Of a DNA stretch of 64,000 nucleotides, positions 56,100 through 64,000 are shown piece by piece. Made by a program: the position numbers and the translations under genes. The first letter of the stretch is position 1. Each line of letters opens with the position of its first letter. The notes beneath the pieces were generated by a model. The model was given only the letters and a program-made list of their open reading frames with translations. It ran no database searches and was not told the origin of the DNA. The DNA comes from Bacterioplanoides pacificum (GTDB taxonomy: Bacteria > Pseudomonadota > Gammaproteobacteria > Pseudomonadales > Oceanobacteraceae): assembly GCF_042648445.1 (NCBI RefSeq), contig NZ_JBHRYB010000013.1, forward strand, positions 62,001 through 126,000, in the 5' to 3' direction.

Positions 56100-57440
56100 A
56101 TGGCACGCACACCATCTTCGCAGGTTTTTACCGTCAGTCAACTCAACCAACGCGCCAGACAACTATTGGAGGTCTCCTTTGCCTCCGTGCGGGTCGAAGG
56201 TGAGATTTCCAATCTGTCACGACCGTCTTCCGGGCACTGGTACTTTACCCTGAAAGATAACGCAGCTCAGGTGCGTTGCGCCATGTTCCGTTCGCGGGTG
56301 GCAGGTATCCGTTTTGCAGTAAAAGAAGGCGACAAAGTGGAAATCCGCGCCAAAGTATCACTGTACGAAAACCGCGGTGACTACCAGCTGATTGTCGATG
56401 CCATGAAACCGGCCGGTGAAGGCGCCCTGCAGCTGGCGTTTGAACAGTTAAAAAGTCGCCTGGCAGCGGAAGGTTTATTTGCTGCCGGACACAAACAACC
56501 CCTGCCCATGGTGCGCCGGGTAGCGTTAATCACCTCGCCCAGTGGGGCCGCTATCCACGATATGTTAACCGTACTGAAACGTCGTGACCCGGCCATCGCC
56601 GTGGATATCTATCCGACCCAGGTACAGGGCAGTGACGCCAGCGGCCAGATCGTTGCCGCCATCAATCGCGCCAACCGCGATCAGCAGGCCGACGTCATTA
56701 TCCTTGGCCGCGGTGGCGGCTCACTGGAAGACCTATGGTGTTTTAACGAAGAAACCGTGGCACGTGCCCTGTTTGCCTCACGTCTGCCAGTCATCAGTGC
56801 GGTGGGCCACGAAACCGATGTGACCATCGCGGACTTTGTCGCCGATGTGCGCGCCCCCACACCGTCGGCAGCCGCAGAATTAATCAGCCGCGACCAACAG
56901 GTCCAGCAACAGCGGTTACTGCAATTACAACAGCGGCTGCAACACAACTGGCAGCAGCGGCTGCGTTATCAGCAACACCAGCTGCATACGTTATTCCGTC
57001 GCCTGCGCACCCCGCAGCAACAGCTTAACAGCGCCGCCCAGGCGCTCGACCAGCTGGAAATCCGGCTGCATAACGCCTGGCGTCATCAACAGCAACAGCG
57101 TCAGCAACGGCTGCAGTATCTGCATCAGGTGCTACAGCATCAGCACCCGAGCCGCACGCTGCAGCAGTATCAGCAACAACTGCAACAATTACAGCAACGC
57201 CTGCATCAGGGCATGCACCAGCAGCTCGGTCAACGCAAACAGCAGCTCGGCCAGCAACTGCATTTATTAAATAATCTCAGTCCGCTACAGGTACTCAGCC
57301 GCGGTTATTCTTTAACCACCAGCAGCGCGGGCCAGGTACTGGATAACGCCGCCGCCGCCACACCCGGCAGCCGGGTTCATACCCGACTGAACCAGGGCTG
57401 GCTGGAATGTGAAGTGATTCAGGCCCATGCTGACAACTGA
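56100..57440 (+). CDS. xseA: Exodeoxyribonuclease VII large subunit
   Basis: 446 residues. The OB-fold N-terminus is clear (FTVSQLNQRARQLLEVSF, then GEISNLSRPSSGHWYFTLKD), and the catalytic domain has GRGGGSLEDLWCFNEE and AVGHETDVTIADFVAD. The long glutamine- and histidine-rich coiled coil (about residues 270-390) binds the small subunits. ExoVII degrades single-stranded DNA. No xseB gene is found beside it; xseB must lie elsewhere. Confidence 0.95.
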   Translation: MARTPSSQVFTVSQLNQRARQLLEVSFASVRVEGEISNLSRPSSGHWYFTLKDNAAQVRCAMFRSRVAGIRFAVKEGDKVEIRAKVSLYENRGDYQLIVDAMKPAGEGALQLAFEQLKSRLAAEGLFAAGHKQPLPMVRRVALITSPSGAAIHDMLTVLKRRDPAIAVDIYPTQVQGSDASGQIVAAINRANRDQQADVIILGRGGGSLEDLWCFNEETVARALFASRLPVISAVGHETDVTIADFVADVRAPTPSAAAELISRDQQVQQQRLLQLQQRLQHNWQQRLRYQQHQLHTLFRRLRTPQQQLNSAAQALDQLEIRLHNAWRHQQQQRQQRLQYLHQVLQHQHPSRTLQQYQQQLQQLQQRLHQGMHQQLGQRKQQLGQQLHLLNNLSPLQVLSRGYSLTTSSAGQVLDNAAAATPGSRVHTRLNQGWLECEVIQAHADN

Positions 57441-57470
57441 TAAGCTCACCTGAATTAACCGGAGCCCATC

Positions 57471-58328
57471 GTGTTTGAACTGCCTCATACCCTCAGCCAG
57501 CTACTGTTCAGCCTGTTTACCAGCGGCAGTTTACTGACCCCGCTGCCAGACGCACCACTACCACTGCAACAGGCCATCCCCGGCGGTCTGGTGGTGCTGG
57601 ATACCGGCCTTTATGGTGAGCGCCCGCAACTGCAATTTAATGGCATGCCGGTCATGATGCAGCAAAGTGGCCAGCGCGATTCCTGGAAAGCCATCATAGG
57701 TTTACCACTGTCGCAACCCGCCGGGCCGGTCAGGGTAAAGGCTGCGGATCATACGCTCGATTTTGTAGTGCGCGATTTTGCCTACCTGGAGCAACATCTG
57801 CAGGTAAAGAAGAAACACGTCGACCTGAGCGAAGCAAACCTGCAGCGGGTACTGGCCGAACAAAAACAGATAAAACAGGCATTCCGGCATTTTTCCGCCA
57901 GCCAGTCATCTTTCCAGCCGCTGCGCTGGCCACTGGCCGGCCCGTTAACCAGCCCGTTTGGTAAAAAACGTTTTTTTAATGGCAAACCCCGCAAACCTCA
58001 CAGTGGCCTGGATATCGCAGCGCCAACCGGCACCCGGATTTATGCTCCGGCAGCGGGCAAGGTCATTCTAACCGGCGATTTTTTCTTTAACGGTAACAGC
58101 GTTTTTATCGACCATGGCCAGGGGCTGATTACTATGTATTGCCACCTCAATACCATCACGGTGCAAACCGGCGACAACCTGCAAACCGGCAGCGTGCTTG
58201 GCGAAGTTGGCGCCAGCGGACGGGCAACCGGCCCTCACCTGCACTGGTCAGCCAGCCTGAATAATGCCCGCATTAATCCGCTGCTGCTGCTCGACCCGCG
58301 CCTGTTAACCGCGCAGCCAGCACCATGA
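57471..58328 (+). CDS. M23-family metallopeptidase
   Basis: 285 residues. An N-terminal all-beta domain (about 30-115) precedes the LytM-type peptidase domain, with HSGLDIAAPTGT for the first ligands and GRATGPHLHWSAS for the HxH motif. A hydrophobic start (LSQLLFSLFTSGSLLTPL) may be a signal or anchor. The family cleaves or binds peptidoglycan peptides. It follows xseA by 30 bases. Confidence 0.85.
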   Translation: MFELPHTLSQLLFSLFTSGSLLTPLPDAPLPLQQAIPGGLVVLDTGLYGERPQLQFNGMPVMMQQSGQRDSWKAIIGLPLSQPAGPVRVKAADHTLDFVVRDFAYLEQHLQVKKKHVDLSEANLQRVLAEQKQIKQAFRHFSASQSSFQPLRWPLAGPLTSPFGKKRFFNGKPRKPHSGLDIAAPTGTRIYAPAAGKVILTGDFFFNGNSVFIDHGQGLITMYCHLNTITVQTGDNLQTGSVLGEVGASGRATGPHLHWSASLNNARINPLLLLDPRLLTAQPAP

Positions 58329-58543
58329 GCCGCCAGCCTCCCGGCACCAGCAAAACCATGGCCATCAGCGGAGCCTGTTGTGGTATTCGCCCGGATCTGG
58401 AGGCGATGACCGATGACACCGGCTTTGATTTCAGTGCCGCTGCCGGACTGCTGCCAGAGGCCGAGCCAGACAACCCGTCAGACAGTGATTATCCCGCTGG
58501 CGCTCAGCACACCATAAAGTCACAAAAAAAGGACGCAAAATAA
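58325..58543 (+). CDS. Small hypothetical protein coupled to the M23 gene
   Basis: 72 residues, acidic in the middle and lysine-rich at the end (KSQKKDAK). The ATG overlaps the peptidase stop (ATGA), which supports translation. It has no match I recognise and specifically lacks the XseB helical pattern. Low complexity in the middle (AEPDNPSDSDYPAG) suggests disorder. Confidence 0.4.
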   Translation: MSRQPPGTSKTMAISGACCGIRPDLEAMTDDTGFDFSAAAGLLPEAEPDNPSDSDYPAGAQHTIKSQKKDAK

Positions 58544-58603
58544 CAGTAGCGAAGTGAGGCTTGGGTCTATACTCAGAACAAGATCCAATATTCCTTGCGG
58601 GCC

Positions 58604-59812
58604 ATGAAGAAAAAAATATCCATCGACCAGTTACGTCCCGATATGTATGTCGCCGACCTCAATTGCGACTGGATTCCACATCATAATTATCAGAAAGAAG
58701 GCCGCATTCCCGATCAGGCCACCGTCGACGAAATCCGCCGTCGTGGCATTACCGAAGTATACATAGACCCGGCTCGAGGCCTGGATACCGACGATGCCAT
58801 CCCCGCCACCGAAGTCGAACGCCATAACCAGCAGGCACTGGATAAAGCCGCACAGCTGAAGCCCGACAGCCAGTTGCGGGTCAGCGCCGAAGAAGAAATG
58901 CACAAAGCCGGCAAACTGCATAACGAAGCCAAAAACCTGGTCAGCAATGTATTGCGCGACGTCAAAACCGGTAAAGCTATCGACATCGAAGCCTTCGATA
59001 CCCTGGCCGACGGTATGGTGGATTCGGTATTACGTAACCATAATGCCCTCGCCTGTCTCGGCCGTATTCGTCAGAAAGATAACTACCTGCTGGAACATTC
59101 GGTCAACCTGGCGGTATTAATGGGCATTTTTGCCCGTGATATGACGCTTGATCGTGACACCATGCATCAGGCGGTGTTGGGCGCGATGCTGCATGACATC
59201 GGCAAGGTGCTGGTACCCGATGAGGTATTACACAAACCCGGCAAACTCAGCGACGATGAATTTGCCGTGATGCGCAAACACGTGATTTACAGCAAAGAGT
59301 TATTACAACAGACACCAGGCATTAAACCACTGACCATCAACGTGGCCGCCCAGCACCATGAACGTATTGATGGCAGCGGCTATCCGCTGGGATTACAGGG
59401 TTGTGATATCTGTCGCGAGGGGAAAATGGTTGCGATTGCCGATGTCTACGACGCCATCACCGCCGACCGGGTGTATCACAAAGGCATGGCCCCCACCGCC
59501 GCGTTAAAAAAACTGCTGGAATGGAGCGGCAGCCATCTGGAAGAAGCGTTGGTACATCGTTTTATCCGCTCAATGGGCATTTATCCGGTCGGCTCACTGG
59601 TGAAACTGCGCAGTGACCGGCTGGCGGTGGTGATCGAAGCCAGCGAAACCGACCAGCGCCTGCCAATCGTCAAGGTTATTTATCACGCTGCTAAGGCACG
59701 CTATCTGCCGGTGGAAATCCTCGATCTCAGCCGGCCAACAGTACAGGATGAAATTGTCCAGGCGGTTGACCCGGCGCGCTGGCACATTCGCCTCAATGAC
59801 TTTCTGAATTAA
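58604..59812 (+). CDS. HD-GYP domain c-di-GMP phosphodiesterase
   Basis: 402 residues from ATG 58604 (MKKKISIDQLRPDMYVADL), preferred over the TTG three codons earlier. The first ~130 residues are DUF3391, the usual N-terminus. The HD-GYP domain has MLHDIGKVLVPDEV and HHERIDGSGYP, with the metal ligands and the GYP triad intact. It hydrolyses cyclic di-GMP to GMP or pGpG. The gene is monocistronic. Confidence 0.9.
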   Translation: MKKKISIDQLRPDMYVADLNCDWIPHHNYQKEGRIPDQATVDEIRRRGITEVYIDPARGLDTDDAIPATEVERHNQQALDKAAQLKPDSQLRVSAEEEMHKAGKLHNEAKNLVSNVLRDVKTGKAIDIEAFDTLADGMVDSVLRNHNALACLGRIRQKDNYLLEHSVNLAVLMGIFARDMTLDRDTMHQAVLGAMLHDIGKVLVPDEVLHKPGKLSDDEFAVMRKHVIYSKELLQQTPGIKPLTINVAAQHHERIDGSGYPLGLQGCDICREGKMVAIADVYDAITADRVYHKGMAPTAALKKLLEWSGSHLEEALVHRFIRSMGIYPVGSLVKLRSDRLAVVIEASETDQRLPIVKVIYHAAKARYLPVEILDLSRPTVQDEIVQAVDPARWHIRLNDFLN

Positions 59813-59840
59813 CTCCTGAACGGATACAGCCACGCCCGGA

Positions 59841-60380
59841 TTAACCTTCTGAAGCCTGCTTTTTGGCATCCAGCAACGCCATCTTAGCGGCTACCTGAGC
59901 TGGCAAATCCGGTGACTCAAACTGGCGGCTATTCGCGTAAATCACATCCAGCATGGCTGAAAAGGAACGCACCCGGCCACCCTTCAGCATGGCGATACGG
60001 GCAATAGCCGTAGCGTGTAACCGCCCGTTCACCAGAAAACGATGCTCCATATACAGGTATTTACGGTCCCAGTGCAGTACTTCGCTGCGCAGTGTGACGT
60101 CAGCCAGTGGCGGAATTTCGCGAATAAACGTCAGCGTCTGACTGGCCAGCACCGAGCGCCAGCCGTGCTTAACAAATAACGGCGTACAACCCATTTCGAT
60201 CAGGTAGCGGGTACGCGCCAGATCCAGCCACACCGGGTAGCGGCCATTGGTGAGATGAAAGTTAAAATCGCAATCCCAGGGCATCACCCGGAAGTGCTGC
60301 TCACTGACAAGCAACGGATCACGCCGTTGCCGCCAGGGCCGGCTGGCCAACAACCGCAGATAACGCAACAACTGGCTCAT
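59841..60380 (-). CDS. Acyl-CoA thioesterase, 4HBT/hotdog family
   Basis: 179 residues. The hotdog fold is shown by MPWDCDFNFHLTNGRYPVW and the long helix DLARTRYLIEMG, typical for 4-hydroxybenzoyl-CoA thioesterase relatives. The aspartate in WDCDFNFHL is in the place of the catalytic Asp of the family. It follows tesB with a one-base gap, so both thioesterases form an operon. The acyl specificity is unknown. Confidence 0.83.
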   Translation of the reverse strand: MSQLLRYLRLLASRPWRQRRDPLLVSEQHFRVMPWDCDFNFHLTNGRYPVWLDLARTRYLIEMGCTPLFVKHGWRSVLASQTLTFIREIPPLADVTLRSEVLHWDRKYLYMEHRFLVNGRLHATAIARIAMLKGGRVRSFSAMLDVIYANSRQFESPDLPAQVAAKMALLDAKKQASEG

Positions 60381-60381
60381 A

Positions 60382-61260
60382 TCAGGACTCTGAGGCTAAG
60401 ACACGCCGCCGCATCAGACCTTCCTGAGCCACCGACGCCACCAGCTCGCCCTGCTGATTAAAAATCTGACCACGACAAAAACCGCGTGCACCACTGGCAT
60501 TCGGACTATCGATGGCATACAGCAGCCACTCATCGATGCGGAACGGCCGGTGGAACCAGACACTGTGGTCGAGGCTGGCCACCTGCATATCTTTCTGCGC
60601 CACCGATACCGCATGAGGGTGTAACGCGGTTGGAATCAGGTTGAAGTCGGTGGCGTACGCCAATAACCGTGCATGTTCATTGGCGTCGTCTGCCATCTGA
60701 TCATCCGCTTTCATCCAGACGTATTTCAGCGGCTCTTTTTTCTGCGGCGCAAAAATATTCACCGGATCGAGCACCCGCATTTCGATCGGTTTATCGGCGG
60801 TATAAATATCACGCACCCGCTCGGGAAAATGATCGCGGAACATACGCGCCAGCTCCAGCTGCGACGGAATGCCGTCCGGCCCCTTCACCTCTGGCATGGT
60901 TACCTGATGCTCAAAACCCTGCTCCGGATGCTGGAACGACGCCATCATGGTGAGAATGGCTTTACCATTCTGACTGGCCTTCACCTGCCGGGTGGCAAAT
61001 GAGCGGCCATCGCGCAGCACATCCACTTCAAATTCCAGTGCATCGGTAACGTTACCCGGACGCAGAAAATAAGCATGCAGCGAATGTGGATGCCAGCCCG
61101 GATCAGCCAGCGTCTGAAGGGCGGCGGATAAACTCTGGCCCAGCACCTGGCCACCAAATAAATTACGGAACCCCAGATCCTGGCTCTGGCCACGGAAACG
61201 GTTCACCCCAATAGGCTCCAGCCGTAATAACTCAATCAGTTGTTGCAGAACCTCACTCAT
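60382..61260 (-). CDS. tesB: Acyl-CoA thioesterase II
   Basis: 292 residues, the TesB length (double hotdog). FGGQVLGQSLSAALQTL near residue 35, SLHAYFLRPGNV after it, and LDHSVWFHRPFRIDEW in the second half are family signatures. It hydrolyses medium- and long-chain acyl-CoA. It is first of a two-gene operon with the 4HBT-type thioesterase. Confidence 0.93.
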   Translation of the reverse strand: MSEVLQQLIELLRLEPIGVNRFRGQSQDLGFRNLFGGQVLGQSLSAALQTLADPGWHPHSLHAYFLRPGNVTDALEFEVDVLRDGRSFATRQVKASQNGKAILTMMASFQHPEQGFEHQVTMPEVKGPDGIPSQLELARMFRDHFPERVRDIYTADKPIEMRVLDPVNIFAPQKKEPLKYVWMKADDQMADDANEHARLLAYATDFNLIPTALHPHAVSVAQKDMQVASLDHSVWFHRPFRIDEWLLYAIDSPNASGARGFCRGQIFNQQGELVASVAQEGLMRRRVLASES

Positions 61261-61473
61261 ACGCTCACCTTGCTGAAAACCGCTTACGGTTTAAAGATTA
61301 CCATTGGCTGCCTGACTGCAAAAAGTGCTAACGCGCCAATTGGTTAGCCCAATAGGTCATATTCAGCCCACAACACAGAAATAACCCCGGGCAGCGGATG
61401 CAGTTATGGTCACAATCCGTATAATGGCCGGCCTTTTCCCCATCGCCTGCGGCGCACGTGACAGAGATTCAAC

Positions 61474-62586
61474 ATGGCAGACATCAAACCCTATCAACAT
61501 CAGGTCAACCCCGAAGCCTACCCAGCCCTGCTGGACGACAAAGCCGAGCGGTTACGACAGTTGTTTGCCGGATTTCAGCCACCCCAACTTGAGGTGCATG
61601 CCAGTGCGCCACAACATTTCCGCCTGCGCGCTGAGTTTCGTCTCTGGCACGAAGGTGAACGCTGTTTTTATGCCATGTCGGAGCCGGGTGACAAAAACAC
61701 CAAATACGAAGTGTCTGACTTCCCCATCGCCAGCCAGCTGATCAACCAGCTGATGAAAAAACTGTTAGATGCCATAACAACGAACGATCTGTTACGCCGC
61801 CGGTTGTTTCAGGTGGAGTTTTTAACCACCCTCAGCGGCGACGCGCTGATCACACTGATTTACCACAAACAACTGGACGACAGCTGGCAGGCGGAAGCGG
61901 AAAAACTGCAACAGCAACTGGGTTTCCCGATTATTGGCCGGGCGCGTAAACAAAAGCGGGTGTTAGAGCGCGAGTACGTAACGGAACAGATAAACGTTGA
62001 TGGCAAAACTTTCAGTTATCGTCAGATTGAAGGCGGCTTTACTCAACCGAATGGTGAAATGAATCAAACCATGCTCAGCTGGGCGCGCGATGCCTCCAGT
62101 GCTTTCCATGGTGATTTGCTTGAGTTGTACTGCGGCAACGGCAATTTTTCCATCGCCCTGGCGGATAAATACAACAAGGTTCTGGCCACTGAAATTTCAA
62201 AAACCTCCGTTTATGCCGCGCAGGAGAATATCCGCGCCAACCAGGTCGACAATGTCATTATTGCGCGTTTATCGAGCGAAGAGTTTGTTCAGGCTTTGCG
62301 TGGCGAGCGGCAGTTTTCAAGACTCGAGGGCGTTGACCTGAACGACTATCAGTTTAATACCGTACTGGTTGATCCACCGCGTGCCGGACTGGATGACGAA
62401 TCGGTTAAACAGGTCCAGCAATACGACAATATTATTTATATTTCCTGCAACCCGAATACCTTGCACGATAATCTGGGCACGCTGAGCAAAACACACGATA
62501 TCAAACGTTTCGCCCTGTTTGATCAGTTCCCTTACACCGACCACATTGAAACCGGCGTTGTGCTGGTTCGCAAAACCGGAGCCTGA
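61474..62586 (+). CDS. trmA: tRNA (uracil-5-)-methyltransferase
   Basis: 370 residues from ATG 61474 (MADIKPYQHQVNPEAY). A SAM-binding motif (LELYCGNGNFSIAL) and the catalytic cysteine motif (VDPPRAGLD, then YISCNPNTL) are in the expected order. The enzyme makes m5U54 in the T loop of tRNA. It lacks the iron-sulfur cluster cysteines of RlmD, supporting TrmA. dbpA follows five bases later. Confidence 0.94.
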   Translation: MADIKPYQHQVNPEAYPALLDDKAERLRQLFAGFQPPQLEVHASAPQHFRLRAEFRLWHEGERCFYAMSEPGDKNTKYEVSDFPIASQLINQLMKKLLDAITTNDLLRRRLFQVEFLTTLSGDALITLIYHKQLDDSWQAEAEKLQQQLGFPIIGRARKQKRVLEREYVTEQINVDGKTFSYRQIEGGFTQPNGEMNQTMLSWARDASSAFHGDLLELYCGNGNFSIALADKYNKVLATEISKTSVYAAQENIRANQVDNVIIARLSSEEFVQALRGERQFSRLEGVDLNDYQFNTVLVDPPRAGLDDESVKQVQQYDNIIYISCNPNTLHDNLGTLSKTHDIKRFALFDQFPYTDHIETGVVLVRKTGA

Positions 62587-62591
62587 TCAGT

Positions 62592-63980
62592 ATGTCTGAC
62601 GCCAGCCAGCTTAACTTCAGCCAGCTTAACCTTAGCAAGGCACAAACCGATAACCTCAATAAACTGGGTTATCAAACCATGACCGACATCCAGGCCCAGG
62701 CATTACCACTGGCGCTGAATGGCAAAGACATTATTGCCCAGGCGAAAACCGGCAGCGGCAAAACTGCGGCATTTTCACTGGCGATTCTGGATAAGATTAA
62801 TCCGCGTTTCTTTGGCGCCCAGGCACTGATCCTCTGCCCCACCCGGGAACTGGCCACTCAGGTGGCTCAGGAAATGCGCAAACTGGGGCGCCATATCGCC
62901 AACCTTAAAGTGGTGATTTTATCCGGCGGTCAGTCGATCGGACCACAAATCGGCTCACTGGCTCATGGAGCACACATAGTGGTCGGCACGCCCGGCCGCA
63001 TTAAGGATCACCTGCGTAAAAAAACGCTGGAAATTGATCAGATTAAAACCCTGGTGCTGGACGAAGCTGACCGTATGTTAGACATGGGTTTTCGTGACGA
63101 TATTGAAGATATTGCCGCGCATACTCCGGAACAACGTCAGACGCTGTTATTTTCTGCAACTTACCCGGACAACATCGAAAAACTGAGTAAGCATTTACAA
63201 TATGAACCTCAGTCGATTCGTATTGCAGACACCCACGATCAGAAAAAAATTCAGCAGCAATTATTTATTTGCCCTCGTGGCGAAAAAACCGAAACACTGA
63301 AGAAAATACTCAGTTATTTCGACATTCAGCAAGCGGTGATTTTCTGCAATACCAAACAGGTGGTGCAGGAAGTGACCCAGGCACTGCAGGACTTGCGTTG
63401 CAGCGCCCTGGCGTTACAGGGAGATATGGATCAGAAAGACCGCGACCGGGTGCTGATTCGCTTTAAACAACAAAGCGCGAATTTTTTAATCGCCACCGAT
63501 GTGGCCGCCCGTGGCCTGGACGTTGATAACCTGGAATACGTTATCAACTTCGACCTGCCACGCGATACCGACGTTTATGCCCACCGTATTGGCCGTACCG
63601 GCCGCGCCGATAAAACCGGCATCGCCATCAGCATCGCCAGCGATAAAGAACAGTATAAAGTGGATGCCATTAACCAGCATCCGGCCGGTGACCTGGTTGC
63701 CGAGCAAACCCTGACAGCTGAACAAGCCATTCAGATACAACCCATGCCGTATATCAGCCTGTGCCTGCAGGCCGGCCGTAAAGACAAGTTACGTCCGGGT
63801 GATATCCTCGGCGCACTGACCAACGGCCAGGGCGGCATTGACGGCAAAGCCGTGGGCAATATCGCCGTGCTGGACTACGTCGCCTATGTCGCAGTTGAGC
63901 GTGATCAGGCGAAAGCTGCGTTAGAACACTTACAGCAAAGCCGCATTAAAGGCCGTAAAATTAAAGTGCGTAAAGCGTAA
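62592..63980 (+). CDS. dbpA: DEAD-box RNA helicase DbpA
   Basis: 462 residues. The DEAD-box motifs are all present (AKTGSGKTAAFSL, PTREL, DEAD, SAT, HRIGRTGRA). The last ~70 residues (KLRPGDILGALTNGQGGIDG through IKGRKIKVRKA) match the C-terminal RNA-binding domain that targets DbpA to 23S rRNA hairpin 92. It acts in large-subunit assembly and sits downstream of trmA in a likely operon. Confidence 0.93.
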   Translation: MSDASQLNFSQLNLSKAQTDNLNKLGYQTMTDIQAQALPLALNGKDIIAQAKTGSGKTAAFSLAILDKINPRFFGAQALILCPTRELATQVAQEMRKLGRHIANLKVVILSGGQSIGPQIGSLAHGAHIVVGTPGRIKDHLRKKTLEIDQIKTLVLDEADRMLDMGFRDDIEDIAAHTPEQRQTLLFSATYPDNIEKLSKHLQYEPQSIRIADTHDQKKIQQQLFICPRGEKTETLKKILSYFDIQQAVIFCNTKQVVQEVTQALQDLRCSALALQGDMDQKDRDRVLIRFKQQSANFLIATDVAARGLDVDNLEYVINFDLPRDTDVYAHRIGRTGRADKTGIAISIASDKEQYKVDAINQHPAGDLVAEQTLTAEQAIQIQPMPYISLCLQAGRKDKLRPGDILGALTNGQGGIDGKAVGNIAVLDYVAYVAVERDQAKAALEHLQQSRIKGRKIKVRKA

Positions 63981-64000
63981 CAGCGCAGCGACCACGACCC

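Noticed and set aside
58325..58543. A possible xseB
   Set aside because: The sequence lacks the helical pattern and lengthwise charge pattern of XseB and contains low-complexity stretches.
1..64000. tRNA, rRNA or a prophage
   Set aside because: I saw no tRNA- or rRNA-like sequence and no cluster of phage structural genes.

Overview
The window looks like chromosome of a gammaproteobacterium, probably a marine Oceanospirillales-type organism. This is inferred from the gene families, the moderate GC housekeeping genes and the LPS/lipid gene set; no rRNA or tRNA gene is present to prove it. Most of the window is ordinary core chromosome with two accessory blocks: a complete type I-E CRISPR-Cas locus (about 7.2-21.5 kb) and a small antibiotic-resistance island inserted in the 3' end of guaA (about 42.7-49.2 kb).

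Region by region. 0-7.2 kb: the end of an EAL-HDOD signalling protein, then a minus-strand cluster of an AGPS-like FAD oxidase, a GlpD-like glycerol-3-phosphate dehydrogenase and an FGGY kinase, with a divergent AraC-type regulator. 7.2-21.5 kb: a CRISPR array of 84 repeats and 83 spacers, its leader, and cas2-cas1-[ParE/Phd toxin-antitoxin]-cas6e-cas5e-cas7e-cse2-cse1-cas3, all on the minus strand. The toxin-antitoxin pair, with its own palindromic operator, splits the adaptation genes from the interference genes. 21.8-30.3 kb: a metallo-hydrolase, an RhlE-type RNA helicase, and an envelope set (WaaC, flippase-like membrane protein, GT2, ArnT-like GT39, PAP2 phosphatase). 30.4-36.8 kb: fabB followed by one 1637-residue polypeptide carrying two carboxyltransferase-like halves, biotin carboxylase and a biotinyl domain, a single-chain acyl-CoA carboxylase next to a fatty acid synthesis gene. 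36.9-42.7 kb: a periplasmic binding protein, a metallo-hydrolase with a truncated HxlR regulator beside it, a secreted protein, and several orphan or damaged small genes.

42.7-49.2 kb: an island bounded by two copies of the guaA 3' end in direct orientation. It carries sul2, an IS30-family insertion sequence, an AT-rich mef(C)-mph(G)-like macrolide resistance pair and ISCR2. It resembles a cut-down GIsul2-type island with no integrase gene. The original guaA terminator now lies 6.5 kb from guaA. 49.2-64 kb: guaA, guaB, a lipoprotein hydrolase with a DUF4105 protein, a DUF3015 protein, xseA, an M23 peptidase, an HD-GYP protein, two thioesterases, trmA and dbpA.

The points most worth a second look are the addiction module inside the cas operon, the history recorded in the CRISPR array (a decayed end repeat with a compensated stem, a repeated near-identical spacer, and sparse changes at the repeat base that in E. 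coli comes from the PAM), the single-chain carboxylase, and the AGPS/GlpD/kinase cluster.
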